DNA from: Paenibacillus aceti
GTDB lineage: Bacteria > Bacillota > Bacilli > Paenibacillales > Paenibacillaceae
Assembly (NCBI RefSeq): GCF_003614185.1
Contig: NZ_KZ987724.1
Location: forward strand, 4,477,743 to 4,541,742
Direction of reading: 5' to 3'
DNA length: 64,000 bases
The notes beneath the pieces are model-generated. The model made no database searches and was not told the DNA's origin. It saw only the letters and a list, made by a program, of their open reading frames with translations. The position numbers and the translations under genes were made by a program. Below, piece after piece: positions 11,889 to 20,637 of the stretch (its first letter is position 1; every line of letters begins with the position of its first letter).

Positions 11889-11928
11889 GTGTAGTCAGCT
11901 CTGGCTAACGAAGCGGAGAAGACTGCAC
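11889..11928. repeat. Hairpin 2 sharing the same apical segment
   Basis: GTGTAGTC/GACTGCAC forms the outer stem around CTCTGGC-TAACGAA-GCGGAG. The 18-nt string GCTAACGAAGCGGAGAAG is identical to 11859-11876, but the outer stem has a different, still self-complementary sequence. Confidence 0.5.
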
Positions 11929-12352
11929 TTATCCGTATTATTTCTGTATAATTATGATATTATGTATGTGGATGAAAGTCAAGTCGTACGTTCTTATTTT
12001 GGTTATTTGAGATGTGTACAATGATTTATAATATCTATTTCGATGAAGCAAATAAAATTGACCAGCCAGGAAAAGCGAATTCCTATTATGGTGCGTATGG
12101 CGGTAGTGAACAGACAATGATTGACATAACGCAGACGATACAACGCATGTATGAAGAACTGGGAACCAAGAGTGAATTGCATTTCCGGGAGTACAATCAT
12201 GACCAGCACTTGAAGAAATACTTCGAGGTTCTTCATTATATTATCAATCAAGATGTGAATATTAACATACTTATTGTCGATAACACAGAGGCTCATAGTA
12301 TTGCTGAACAGCTAAAATTGACAATGATGGAGCTACGTAATCTTTTCTATAT

Positions 12353-13434
12353 GACGGATTGTAAAATGAAGTGCGACACCTGCTGGAAATAAATAAAAAA
12401 GAGCCCATGGCCGGATTCGTGTAGAATGAAAGTTCCTACACCCTACATTCACACAAGGAGAATCCACCATGAACTACACACATCTTAGCATAATCGAGCG
12501 CAGCAAGCTAGAAATCCTCCACCAGCAGGGGAAAAGTGCCAGAGCGATTGCCAGAGAGCTCGGCAGACATCATTCCACCATCAGCCGTGAACTGGAGCGT
12601 CACGAGGGTCAGGAGACCTATGGTGCACAGCGAGCCCAGGAGAGCTATACCCAGCGTCGTAAAACCTCGGTTCCCGAAGGCAAGTGGACGCCGGAGCTGG
12701 CTAGAGTCATCGAAGAGAAGCTTCAGGCCACCTGGTCTCCGGAGCAGATCACACAGCGGTTTCGGCAGGAGAAGCAAGCCATCGTATGCTTTAAAACGAT
12801 CTATCGCTGGCTGTACGCGGGCCTGTTGTCCAAAGGCATCCTCACCGTTCTCAGACACAAAGGCAAGCGGCAGAAGCCTGCTGAGACGCGTGGCAAGTTT
12901 ACCGTGGGCAAGTCTATCTCTCAGCGTCCCAAAGAGGTACGGTCTCGGGAAACGTTTGGTCATTGGGAACTCGATACGGTGGTCTCAGGCCGTGGGAAAA
13001 GCAAGGGCTGTGTAGCTACGTTCATTGAGCGTAAAACGCGCTTGTACAAAGCCATTCGGATGCCAGACCGCACAGCGTTGTCTATGGAGATCGCTTTTGG
13101 TGTAGTTGCTTCTGAGTATCCTATCGGAGCCTTTCAAACCGCTACAGCAGATCGTGGCAAGGAGTTTGCTTGCTACACCAATCTGGAGGCCACCCATAGC
13201 ATACAGGTGTACTTTGCTGATCCGTATTCCTCCTGGCAACGAGGCTCCAATGAGAACGCCAACGGCCTCTTGCGAGAGTTTTTTCCCAAAGGAACGGACT
13301 TCGCTCAAGTTACGGACGAGGCTTTACACCATGCTCTTGATCTGATTAACCACAGACCACGAAAATGTCTGGGATGGAGAACCGCTCGCGAATCTTTTTC
13401 AGAGGAACTGTCGCACTTGCCTTGACAATCCGTC
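12353..13434 (+). mobile_element. Complete IS30-family insertion sequence
   Basis: A 1082-bp element. The left end starts GACGGATTGT and, after six variable bases, continues AAGTGCGACA; the right end is the reverse complement with the same two blocks, so the terminal inverted repeats are about 26 bp. The flanking ATAT at 12349-12352 and 13435-13438 is a 4-bp target duplication, and its removal restores the reading frame of the host gene. Length, repeat arrangement and transposase all fit IS30. Intact ends and an uninterrupted transposase suggest a recent and possibly active insertion. Confidence 0.88.
12469..13425 (+). CDS. IS30-family transposase
   Basis: DDE transposase of 318 residues. 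The N-terminal helix-turn-helix (LSIIERSKLEILHQQGKSAR, then ELGRHHSTISREL) is the IS30 signature. The catalytic core includes WELDTVV (first Asp), TADRGKEF (second Asp) and RGSNENANGLLREFFPKGTDF (Glu region), followed by the characteristic [23 protein letters not shown] precedes the ATG. It fills nearly the whole insertion sequence between the inverted repeats, and I see no frameshift or internal stop. Confidence 0.95.
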   Translation: MNYTHLSIIERSKLEILHQQGKSARAIARELGRHHSTISRELERHEGQETYGAQRAQESYTQRRKTSVPEGKWTPELARVIEEKLQATWSPEQITQRFRQEKQAIVCFKTIYRWLYAGLLSKGILTVLRHKGKRQKPAETRGKFTVGKSISQRPKEVRSRETFGHWELDTVVSGRGKSKGCVATFIERKTRLYKAIRMPDRTALSMEIAFGVVASEYPIGAFQTATADRGKEFACYTNLEATHSIQVYFADPYSSWQRGSNENANGLLREFFPKGTDFAQVTDEALHHALDLINHRPRKCLGWRTARESFSEELSHLP

Positions 13435-13988
13435 ATATCAAAATCCCTGAAAGATTATTCTACGGCGTGACACGTCACTTGCAGGGGCCGATAGATGTCA
13501 ACATTAAGATTGATCGCAATGATGAGTACGATACATTAGGATTGCATTCAAAGATCAAAGAGCAGATGAATGCTCATTCTGTATATCGGAGCAAAAGCTG
13601 CAAAATTGCATCTGTTGAGTCGGAAGAATCACATGAGTCCCAGTATTCTGCATTGTAAGTCATCCTTGTCAGCTTCCGACCCTTAATGTAGGTAAGTTTA
13701 TTTCTAAAGTGTTCGTGCAGAAGGAGATGCAAAGGTTGTGCTTTATGAAAATTCAGTAATAGTAGAGATCGGGTAAGCCCTTGATTAAGCCGACAACGAC
13801 TAGACAAGCCTAGGGGGATGTGAGAATATTCCAATATGTCTTATATTCTACAGTGAGGGGAATGACTCTGGTTGTCAGCTGAACTTCGCATATAATTGTA
13901 TACACAAAGAATATATAAAATCATAATATGTGGGATAGAAATAGATCAGATTTAAATAAAAATATAAATGTATCTGAGGGTGATGATT

Positions 13989-14216
13989 ATGTATGACCCG
14001 CAATTTAATGAATTAGTTTCCATTACTTCAGATGACCTATTAAACATGGATAATGACGCAGTACTCTTTGTAATAGGCGTGTTAATTGATCTTTCCTGTG
14101 ATTATAATAATCGAGCTGGATTGCAGAGAGCATACGAATTTATTAAAGAGCTTCGTCTAAGAGAGTTGACTTCTACTCAAAGAGCGATATTAGACTACTT
14201 TGAAGCAAATTATTAG
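13989..14216 (+). CDS. Small hypothetical protein, possibly truncated
   Basis: A 75-residue acidic, helical protein beginning MYDPQFNELVSITSDDLL. ATG 13989 is chosen over 13968 and 13983 because GAGGG at 13976-13980 is 8 bases upstream. The segment LSCDYNNRAGLQRAYEFIKELRLRELTS followed by RAILDYFEANY resembles a single TPR-like unit of the kind seen at the N-terminus of LA2681-like HEPN proteins, and it stops where such proteins would continue. It may therefore be a remnant of a larger gene or a stand-alone small protein. The preceding gap 13659-13988 has no recognisable gene. Confidence 0.5.
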   Translation: MYDPQFNELVSITSDDLLNMDNDAVLFVIGVLIDLSCDYNNRAGLQRAYEFIKELRLRELTSTQRAILDYFEANY

Positions 14217-14308
14217 GATGGAGTTCGTTATTTTAATTTTTCATATTGATAATTTCCTCATATCGGGCATATAATACAAACAAATGTTCTTGTATGGAGA
14301 TGATCGAT

Positions 14309-14536
14309 ATGTTGAGTGATTTAGAACGGAAGGTTCTTAGGATTCTGTACAACTATTCTACGCAACGACGAATGCCGACCAAGCCAGAGCTAGAGCGCAC
14401 CACAGGCCGTAAATACTCGGATATTAAGGCTGCATTAGATGTATTAGTCCAGGAAAGGTATATATTTTGGCCAGACAATCCACGACTTGATACCATTGTG
14501 ATCCTGGAGGGGGGAGCGGGATACATCTATGCCTAA
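14309..14536 (+). CDS. Small winged-helix-like protein
   Basis: A 75-residue protein starting MLSDLERKVLRILYNYSTQRR, followed by MPTKPELERTTGRKYSDIKAALDVLVQERYIFW. The pattern of three helices and a short strand pair is that of a small winged helix-turn-helix DNA-binding domain, with 'GRKYSDIKAALDVL' as the likely recognition helix. ATG 14309 is preferred to upstream in-frame starts because GGAGA lies 8 bases before it. It has no evident partner gene. A specific regulatory target cannot be proposed from sequence. Confidence 0.6.
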   Translation: MLSDLERKVLRILYNYSTQRRMPTKPELERTTGRKYSDIKAALDVLVQERYIFWPDNPRLDTIVILEGGAGYIYA

Positions 14537-14611
14537 ACCTAAGCCGACGATATTGAGCAATCTAGATTATTGGACTAAGTATTAAAGGGGAAGGAATATA
14601 CAGGAAATAGT

Positions 14612-14641
14612 GACGCTGAGCTGAACAATCAGCCCAGCGTC
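14612..14641. terminator. Hairpin between the small wHTH gene and hicB
   Basis: GACGCTGAGCTGA and TCAGCCCAGCGTC pair with one mismatch around ACAA. The T-tract is poor on both strands, so termination efficiency is uncertain; it lies between convergent genes. Confidence 0.5.
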
Positions 14642-14677
14642 TCAACTGGTTTCCATTAGGGAAACTTCAGGCACAGT

Positions 14678-15100
14678 TTAAATACGTTGATTATCAATTC
14701 CGAGGCTTCTTTTTAAACCTTCCTGAAGTACCTGGCTGAAATTTAGATGTTGCCGTTCAGCCTCATCATTTAACCATTTTGGTACTGTAAGAGTTTTTTT
14801 TACCGCCTTCGATTCCATAGCATCTCGAACAGTTGGCATATAAACCTGTACCTCGCAAGCTGCCTCTGTTGAATCTGCTTGCTTCAAAATGGAATCGAGT
14901 GGTGATGGATCGGGAATAGAGTCTCCATCTTGCTCCAGCACATAGATAAACCCTTCGAGCGCTTCACGCGCTGCTGAGTGCGCTTCTTCTGCCGTTTCTC
15001 CAAAAGTATTACAACCGGGGAGATCGGGAAAACGAACGGAAATTCCCTCTTCCGCTGTGTCGAGTAATGCCCAGAAGCGGTAAATGTCCTTCTTGCTCAT
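14678..15100 (-). CDS. hicB: HicB-family antitoxin
   Basis: The 140-residue protein has the partially degraded RNase H-like HicB fold at its N-terminus (FWALLDTAEEGISVRFPDLP, then GCNTFGETAEEAHSAAREAL) and a C-terminal DNA-binding region of ribbon-helix-helix type (KKTLTVPKWLNDEAER, NFSQVLQEGLKRSLG). It neutralises HicA and probably represses the operon. It is downstream of hicA on the minus strand with 7 bases between the genes, the usual toxin-first HicAB order. AGGAGGTAAT upstream of its ATG overlaps the hicA end. Confidence 0.88.
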   Translation of the reverse strand: MSKKDIYRFWALLDTAEEGISVRFPDLPGCNTFGETAEEAHSAAREALEGFIYVLEQDGDSIPDPSPLDSILKQADSTEAACEVQVYMPTVRDAMESKAVKKTLTVPKWLNDEAERQHLNFSQVLQEGLKRSLGIDNQRI

Positions 15101-15107
15101 ATATCTA

Positions 15108-15326
15108 TTACCTCCTTAGGGGAGAGCCTTGCGGCTCTACAAACCCTGCTGATTTAAGAATACTCATTTGCGTCTTGGGAGGAAAGCTTTTCTTAGGATG
15201 CGGTACCGTGACTTTCCCGGGTTTTGTCGGATGTTTGAAGTAATGATGGCTACCATGCACTCCGATTAAAAACCATCCGTCCTCTTCAAGAAGTTTTATG
15301 ATTTCTCTTGAATTATATGCTTTCAT
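15108..15326 (-). CDS. hicA: HicA-family toxin (mRNA interferase)
   Basis: A 72-residue double-stranded-RNA-binding-fold toxin. The N-terminus (REIIKLLEEDGW) and the catalytic block GSHHYFKHP, followed by KPGKVTVPHPKK and the C-terminal ILKSAGF, are diagnostic. The His in GSHH is the expected catalytic residue, so the toxin looks intact. AAGGAGGAC precedes the ATG. It is cotranscribed with hicB from a promoter at 15347-15375 that overlaps palindromic operators. Confidence 0.9.
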   Translation of the reverse strand: MKAYNSREIIKLLEEDGWFLIGVHGSHHYFKHPTKPGKVTVPHPKKSFPPKTQMSILKSAGFVEPQGSPLRR

Positions 15327-15346
15327 TACCGTCCTCCTTATATCTC

Positions 15347-15391
15347 ATTATACACGTATAATAAGTACGTGTAAACGTATAAATAATACGT
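15347..15391 (-). promoter_or_regulatory. hicAB promoter with two palindromic operators
   Basis: On the minus strand TTTACA (15370-15375), a 17-base spacer and TATAAT (15347-15352) form a near-consensus promoter. The spacer is filled by the inverted repeat ACACGTA/TACGTGT (15352-15372), and a second repeat ACGTAT/ATACGT lies at 15375-15391. This geometry suits autorepression by HicB or HicAB. Confidence 0.65.
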
Positions 15392-15466
15392 ATTATAAAG
15401 TTTGGTTTTTTACTACCTTTCCGCCGATTGATAAGAATAACTGGAAATATACCAGACCTTCATTGA

Positions 15467-15578
15467 TACCCACCAGAATCTTGGTTTCTCAACCAAATCT
15501 CTGGTGGGTAATCATTGTGTACTTCAAGGGTAGCGATACCCCTCTTGAAGTGCTCCCTGTCAAGTGCCTCATTGACAG
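15467..15578. repeat. Cluster of three strong hairpins
   Basis: TACCCACCAGA/TCTGGTGGGTA (15467-15510, with inner TTGGTT/AACCAA), ACTTCAAG/CTTGAAGT with GGTA/TACC inside (about 15521-15551), and CTGTCAA/TTGACAG (15557-15578) follow each other closely. I recognise no RNA or transposon family. After them, 15602-15676 reads as an open tail (KSKDIVEAVEFADSDKE, ending IIY-stop) with no start, probably a gene remnant. Confidence 0.45.
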
Positions 15579-15681
15579 AAATAGTTTGCTCCAGAATATT
15601 TAAATCAAAGGACATCGTTGAGGCAGTAGAGTTTGCTGATTCTGATAAAGAGACGATTCAGTCAATCATCTATTAAGTGAC

Positions 15682-15731
15682 AAAAAGAATCCCATGGAAA
15701 AGCAAATAAATAAGCTTCCCCGTGGGATTTT
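15682..15731 (-). terminator. Rho-independent terminator of the adh-aldh-DUF779 module
   Basis: On the minus strand AATCCCACGG and CCATGGGATT (one G-U pair) enclose a 24-base loop and are followed by CTTTTTG. Confidence 0.8.
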
Positions 15732-15758
15732 GTGCAAATTGGTGAATGATCTAGAATT

Positions 15759-16091
15759 CTATAAATTATTCAATTGTTTAGCGCGAATGACGAAGGATTT
15801 ATTTTCTGCACTTTCGAGCGAAAATGAATTTCCAATACCGTCTATTACATCAATGACAATTTGTAGGTGTTGCCAGTAGGACGAGTTTGAGTTATGCATA
15901 TAATACGGTACGTCTAAAACTACTCCTATTTGCTCATCACGGCTGCTAAGGCAGAAGTAACCTGCTGTCATACAGATCGGTGACGTCCCGTCACAGCAAC
16001 CCTCAGAATGAATAAATACTAGTTGACCGTGCTGCTCCTGCAATTGTTTGATTAAATCCTGCGCTGCTTCTGTTGCAATGACTTTCTCCAA
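15759..16091 (-). CDS. DUF779 protein, aldehyde dehydrogenase-associated
   Basis: About 110 residues, starting at TTG 16091 directly after the aldehyde dehydrogenase stop; the frame is open to a TTG at 16127 but the family usually begins just before VIATEAAQDLI. The conserved block HSEGCCDGTSPICMTAGYF, with paired Cys residues, identifies DUF779, a small family nearly always encoded beside acetaldehyde-type dehydrogenases. Its biochemical role is not established. It is the third gene of an alcohol/aldehyde oxidation module with markedly AT-rich codon use. Confidence 0.85.
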   Translation of the reverse strand: MEKVIATEAAQDLIKQLQEQHGQLVFIHSEGCCDGTSPICMTAGYFCLSSRDEQIGVVLDVPYYMHNSNSSYWQHLQIVIDVIDGIGNSFSLESAENKSFVIRAKQLNNL

Positions 16092-16092
16092 C

Positions 16093-17613
16093 TTAGAAGA
16101 ACCCCATTGATTCTTTGTTATAACCAACTAAAATACATTTCGTTTGTTGGTAGTGAGAAAGCATCATTAAGTGGTTTTCACGTCCGATACCAGACTGTTT
16201 GTAACCACCGAATGCAGCGTGTGCTGGATATTGGTGATATGTGTTAGTCCATACGCGGCCAGCTTGTATAGCGCGACCTGCACGGTAAGCGGTTTCACCA
16301 TTACGAGACCAAATACCAGCACCTAAGCCGTATAATGTATCATTTCCGATTTCGATTGCTTCGTCGAAATCTTTGAATGTAGTCACAGATAGTACTGGAC
16401 CAAAGATTTCTTCTTGGAAGATACGCATTTTGTTATGACCTTTGAATATCGTTGGAGCAACATAGTAGCCTTCTGCTTGGTCACCTTCTAAATGGTTTTG
16501 GTAGCCGCCAATCAGTAACTCAGCGCCTTCTTCTTTACCGATTTCGATATAAGAAAGGACTTTATCTAATTGTTGTTTAGAGGCTTGTGCACCCATCATT
16601 GTTTCTGTGTCTAAAGGGTTACCTATTTTGATAGCTTTAACGCGTTCTAACACTTTTTCTATAAATCTATCATAGATTGATTCATGTATTAGTGCACGAG
16701 TAGGACTTGTACATATTTCACCTGAGTTTAGTGCGAATAATACGAAACCTTCAATCGCTTTATCTAAATACTCATCATCTGCATCCATAATATCGGGGAA
16801 GAAGATGTTAGGAGATTTACCACCAAGTTCTAATGTTACTGGAATAATATTTTCAGTTGCATATTGCATAATTGAGCGACCTACTGCTGTTGAACCAGTG
16901 AATGCAATTTTTGCGATACGTGGGTTTGTTGCAAGTGGTTTCCCAACTTCTAAACCTGTACCTTGTACGATGTTGAGTACACCTTTCGGTAGTAAGTCCT
17001 GGATTAATTCGATTAATACACTGATTGAAGCTGGTGTTTGCTCAGCTGGTTTCATTACGATACAATTCCCAGCTGCTAAAGCTGGAGCAATCTTCCACGC
17101 AGCCATAAGAAGAGGGAAGTTCCAAGGGATAATTTGGCCAACCACCCCTAATGGCTCGTTAAAGTGATATGCTACTGTATCACCATCGATTTCACTAATA
17201 CCACCTTCTTGTGCACGAATAACGCCTGCGAAGTAACGGAAGTGATCCACGACTAAAGGAATATCAGCATTTAGTGTTTCACGCACTGCTTTTCCGTTGT
17301 CCCAAGTTTCAGCAACAGCAATCATTTCTAGGTTTTCTTCAATGCGATCAGCAATTTTATTTAAAACTTGTGCACGATATGCAACAGTTGTTTTACCCCA
17401 AGTATCTTTAGCTGCATGTGCCGCATCAAGCGCTAGTTCCACGTCTTCTGCTGATGAGCGAGGTATAGAAGTGAATACTTTACCAGTTACCGGAGATATT
17501 ACATCTAAGTATTGCCCCTTTACGGGTGCAACCCACTCTCCACCGATGAAGTTTTGATATTGTTCTTTAAAGTTAACGACAGCACCTGCTGTATTCGGAT
17601 TATCATAAATCAT
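16093..17613 (-). CDS. NAD-dependent aldehyde dehydrogenase (acetaldehyde type)
   Basis: Oxidises an aldehyde, probably acetaldehyde, to the acid. The 506-residue protein has [21 protein letters not shown], the catalytic general-base block LELGGKSPN, the nucleophile block [14 protein letters not shown], and a C-terminal [10 protein letters not shown]. It matches the AldA/ExaC-like group found next to DUF779. AAGGAGAATG precedes the ATG. It is transcribed after the iron alcohol dehydrogenase, so the pair could convert ethanol to acetate. Codons are strongly A/T-ending compared with the glycolytic and mrp genes, which suggests acquisition from a lower-GC Bacillales donor. Confidence 0.93.
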   Translation of the reverse strand: MIYDNPNTAGAVVNFKEQYQNFIGGEWVAPVKGQYLDVISPVTGKVFTSIPRSSAEDVELALDAAHAAKDTWGKTTVAYRAQVLNKIADRIEENLEMIAVAETWDNGKAVRETLNADIPLVVDHFRYFAGVIRAQEGGISEIDGDTVAYHFNEPLGVVGQIIPWNFPLLMAAWKIAPALAAGNCIVMKPAEQTPASISVLIELIQDLLPKGVLNIVQGTGLEVGKPLATNPRIAKIAFTGSTAVGRSIMQYATENIIPVTLELGGKSPNIFFPDIMDADDEYLDKAIEGFVLFALNSGEICTSPTRALIHESIYDRFIEKVLERVKAIKIGNPLDTETMMGAQASKQQLDKVLSYIEIGKEEGAELLIGGYQNHLEGDQAEGYYVAPTIFKGHNKMRIFQEEIFGPVLSVTTFKDFDEAIEIGNDTLYGLGAGIWSRNGETAYRAGRAIQAGRVWTNTYHQYPAHAAFGGYKQSGIGRENHLMMLSHYQQTKCILVGYNKESMGFF

Positions 17614-17679
17614 GACTTCATTCTCCTTGACGTGATTAATTTAGTAAGCTTATAAATTTTTTCACGAAAACGTTATATT

Positions 17680-18837
17680 CTACATAGCGTTTTTGATAAT
17701 TTCCATAACCTCTTGTAATTTAGCTTTACGAGGATTTGTTGCTGCAGTAGCATCTTTCATCGCATTTTCAGCTAATGTTTGAATATCTTCCTCTTTAGCA
17801 CCTAGCTCAGCAAAACCACTTGGAATATTTAAGTCTCTAGCCATTTGTTCGATTTTTGCGATACCTTTTTCAGCCGCTTCACGAGTGCTTAATCCCTCTA
17901 TGCTTTCACCTAGTGCAACTGCAATATCGGCGAAGCGTTCTTCTTTCGCAATCAAGTTAAACTTACATACATGCGGAAGTAAAATGGCATTACATACTCC
18001 GTGTGGGTAGTTATAGAATCCACCGAATTGGTGGGCAATCGCATGAACATAACCTAGTGAAGCATTATTAAACGCCATGCCAGCTAATGATTGCGCAAAT
18101 ACCATTTGTTCACGAGCTTCGATATCTTGTCCGTTCGCTACTGCTTTTGGCAAATATTTTGGAATGATTTTGATTGCTTGAATTGCAAGCGCATCTGTGA
18201 TTGGTGTTGCAGCTGTTGAAACGTATGCTTCGATAGCATGAGTCAATGCATCTAGTCCAGTCGCAGCTGTTAATGCAGGTGGCATACCTACCATTAATAG
18301 GGGATCATTGATAGATAATGTTGGTGTTACATGCTTATCAACGATGGCCATTTTCACTTTACGTTCAGAATTGGTTATGATTGTAAATTTTGTTACTTCA
18401 CTACCTGTACCAGCTGTTGTGTTGATAGCAATCAGAGGAACCATCGGTTTCTTTGATTTATCTACACCTTCATAATCGTGAATTCTTCCACCATTAGCAG
18501 CGACAATTCCTATACCTTTACCAGCATCATGAGAGCTACCTCCACCTAGTGTTACGATGCCATCACATTTCTCAGCAAAGTATGCTTCAAGACCTTCTTC
18601 AACGTTTTTATCTGTAGGATTCGGCTCTGCTTTTGGGAAAATCGATACTTCTACGCCAGCCTCACGAATTATACTTGCTATTTTTTCTGAAAGCCCTAAA
18701 TTATGCAATCCGGCATCAGTTACTAATAATGCTTTCTTAATACCTAGACCAGCTAATCTAGTTCCTACTTCATTAACTGCTCCTGCTCCAAATAAGTTTA
18801 CTGATGGCATATAAAATGCACTTTGTTGGTTTGTCAT
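17680..18837 (-). CDS. Iron-containing alcohol dehydrogenase
   Basis: The 385-residue group III alcohol dehydrogenase interconverts a primary alcohol and its aldehyde with NAD(H). Visible motifs are the nucleotide-binding TLGGGSSHDAGKG, TAGTGSEVT, the metal-ligand region ATGLDALTHAIEAY, and HAIAHQFGG with NYPHGVCNA, which carry the Asp and His ligands. AAAGGAGAG precedes the ATG. It heads the adh-aldh-DUF779 run, preceded by a promoter and a CcpA cre-like site. The gene is AT-rich like its partners. Its substrate is inferred from context only. Confidence 0.93.
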   Translation of the reverse strand: MTNQQSAFYMPSVNLFGAGAVNEVGTRLAGLGIKKALLVTDAGLHNLGLSEKIASIIREAGVEVSIFPKAEPNPTDKNVEEGLEAYFAEKCDGIVTLGGGSSHDAGKGIGIVAANGGRIHDYEGVDKSKKPMVPLIAINTTAGTGSEVTKFTIITNSERKVKMAIVDKHVTPTLSINDPLLMVGMPPALTAATGLDALTHAIEAYVSTAATPITDALAIQAIKIIPKYLPKAVANGQDIEAREQMVFAQSLAGMAFNNASLGYVHAIAHQFGGFYNYPHGVCNAILLPHVCKFNLIAKEERFADIAVALGESIEGLSTREAAEKGIAKIEQMARDLNIPSGFAELGAKEEDIQTLAENAMKDATAATNPRKAKLQEVMEIIKNAM

Positions 18838-18913
18838 GATAAAACTCTCCTTTGTGTTTTCTGAAAGTAGGTAAAATAAAAAAATAGTTTAATAGGTATT
18901 AACATATCTATTA

Positions 18914-18927
18914 TGTAAGTGCTTTCA
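18914..18927 (-). promoter_or_regulatory. CcpA cre site upstream of adh
   Basis: On the minus strand TGAAAGCACTTACA differs at one position from the cre consensus TGAAARCGYTTWCA. It lies just downstream of the -10 element, a position that blocks transcription, so glucose repression of the module is likely. Confidence 0.7.
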
Positions 18928-18938
18928 TTCCTATAATT

Positions 18939-18966
18939 ATTATATAGCAGTAAATTTTAATTACAA
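18939..18966 (-). promoter_or_regulatory. Promoter for the adh-aldh module
   Basis: Minus-strand TTGTAA (18961-18966), 16-base spacer, TATAAT (18939-18944). The remainder of the 18838-19257 intergenic region shows nothing else I can support. Confidence 0.5.
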
Positions 18967-19257
18967 CGAATTTAACCTTTCAAATTTAAACGTTCACATA
19001 AGTTTAACAATTACTTCCTCTGATCAGCATGGAATATTCGAAGGAACGCACCGAGGAATGATGGCGTGCCGACAATGCGCGGTCCTTACTTGTTCGATGA
19101 AACAAATTCGAATTATAATTGAGTAATGGCCAATCAACATGATAATTTCGTTTCAGGTGGCTTTATCGTTGAAGTTGGGATGAGTGTGTCAGGCCATAGC
19201 GGAGATTCTTCTAATGAGAATGGTATGTTCTGATATGGAAGGAAGAGTGAATGGAAC

Positions 19258-20637
19258 ATGATAGGAAGAAACGACCCGTGTCCTTGCGGTAGCGGGAAAA
19301 AGTATAAGCAATGCTGTTTGGCGAAACAATCGGAAGTACAGGCGGGACAGGTGAAGGAAAGGCATTTTTTCGATCGGAAGTATAAGCTGACAATGGAGCT
19401 TTATTCCTTTTTGGCTCAGAAGCATGGTGGGGAGTGGGCATTCGATCGTCAGAAATATAGACCCTTTGATTCTTCATTAGGTATAGCGAGAGAAGGGTAC
19501 GGCAACATGTGGGCATTCTTCTTTCGTGTGTATGATAACGGTATGCGCGGAATCGACTGGTTTCTGGAAGAGCGGGGCAAGAGGTATTCCGGAGAAGACC
19601 GGGAGATGCTTGAAAGATGGAGAATAATGAAGATTTCGTGCTTTCAGTTGGTTGACCAATATGAACAAGGTACGGTTATCGAGGACATATGGTCTGGTGA
19701 ACGGTTTCGTATGCCTTACTGTGAAACCATGATGGAGGAGCTGCCTCCTTGGTCTACAGCTGTCGGTATGATTGAGCCGTATGCTGAGGATTGGTGCATT
19801 CACGGGGCTATGACGTGGGATCACCCGGAAATAAAATCAGTGGTGATGACCCGGGTACAGGAGCTGCAAGAAGAAAAGGCACGAACTTCCGGCAGGAAGC
19901 TATCATCTACCGAAATACTAATCGAGAATTACCCGGAGATAATCAATTTGAGCCACAGCGATAATCTTAGAAAGAGTAAGCTTGTTAAGGATCATGAGAG
20001 TACGAAAGAACTGATTTATGTGACTTACAGGTATAATTGTGAAGATCCCGAGCTGTTGGTAGATATGTTATTGGATAGAGAGGATGAATATATTCTGATG
20101 CCTGGTACGGATCCGGCAGAGAGTAAACTCGTGATAAGCCGGGTAGAAAAGCTGGACGGTTTATTCAATACGATTCCAGCAGACTGTAGGAAACGACTTA
20201 TGTTGGATGAGATCGATATCTCGTACGATCTGGGCAATATTGTGATCGACAATCAAGAGGTAACGGTTAGCGGTTGGTGGAGCGACGAGATGGAGTCCAC
20301 ACTGAAGCTGCTCGAATCTGATATAGCCTCAGCCGTGGGTCTGTCCCAAGTCGATGAACAAAGGGAGGCACACCAAGTGCCCCAGAATATCGTGTTTAAA
20401 AAAAGTAATATCATTACTGAAAAGCCTCTTTCAGAGCAAGAGATTACTGCTTATGGCAATCTTCCACATCTGTTGCAAGGGTTTCGCGATGAACGGGAGA
20501 AGCGGCCTGAGGAGAGTGCTGAGACGCTTATGAGAAGCAGGGAATATAAACAATACCGGATGAATCCAACAGTAGCGAATCTGAGTCTCTTGCGCATAGC
20601 CTTGGGGATGCCGGAAAGTCCATTTTCCCGGCGATGA
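19258..20637 (+). CDS. SEC-C motif protein
   Basis: A 459-residue soluble protein that opens with a zinc-binding SEC-C motif, GRNDPCPCGSGKKYKQCC (residues 3-20), with the CxC and CC ligands in the standard order. SEC-C motifs occur in SecA and in many stand-alone proteins and often mediate protein or nucleic-acid contacts. The rest (WAFFFRVYDNGMRGIDWFL and downstream) is acidic and helical and I recognise no enzyme signature. The protein has no clear operon partner and sits near the right end of the accessory segment. The function is unknown; confidence applies to the gene being real. Confidence 0.8.
   Translation: MIGRNDPCPCGSGKKYKQCCLAKQSEVQAGQVKERHFFDRKYKLTMELYSFLAQKHGGEWAFDRQKYRPFDSSLGIAREGYGNMWAFFFRVYDNGMRGIDWFLEERGKRYSGEDREMLERWRIMKISCFQLVDQYEQGTVIEDIWSGERFRMPYCETMMEELPPWSTAVGMIEPYAEDWCIHGAMTWDHPEIKSVVMTRVQELQEEKARTSGRKLSSTEILIENYPEIINLSHSDNLRKSKLVKDHESTKELIYVTYRYNCEDPELLVDMLLDREDEYILMPGTDPAESKLVISRVEKLDGLFNTIPADCRKRLMLDEIDISYDLGNIVIDNQEVTVSGWWSDEMESTLKLLESDIASAVGLSQVDEQREAHQVPQNIVFKKSNIITEKPLSEQEITAYGNLPHLLQGFRDEREKRPEESAETLMRSREYKQYRMNPTVANLSLLRIALGMPESPFSRR

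Larger units (their letters stand above)
12012..13658 (+). pseudogene. DUF3800-type protein gene split by an IS30-family insertion
   Basis: The 5' part (12012-12352) encodes IYFDEANKIDQPG followed by YYGAYGG, the Asp-containing N-terminus typical of DUF3800 proteins. The 3' part (13439-13658) resumes in frame with KIPERLFYGVTR, DRNDEY and MNAHSVYRSK. Removing the element and one copy of the 4-bp target duplication joins LRNLFY directly to IKIPERLFYG. The rejoined protein would be about 187 residues, and the expected C-terminal segment is missing, so the gene may already have been truncated before the insertion. DUF3800 proteins are of unknown function and often occur in mobile or defence contexts. 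No strong ribosome binding site precedes 12012. Confidence 0.7.

Noticed and set aside
12085-13658. A novel defence system around the DUF3800 gene
   Set aside because: DUF3800 occurs in such settings, but here the gene is disrupted and truncated, and neighbours are an insertion sequence and small orphan genes.
15298-15603. A 101-codon plus-strand frame between hicA and the DUF779 gene
   Set aside because: It starts inside hicA and runs through the hicAB promoter and the hairpin cluster; no ribosome binding site or protein-like pattern.
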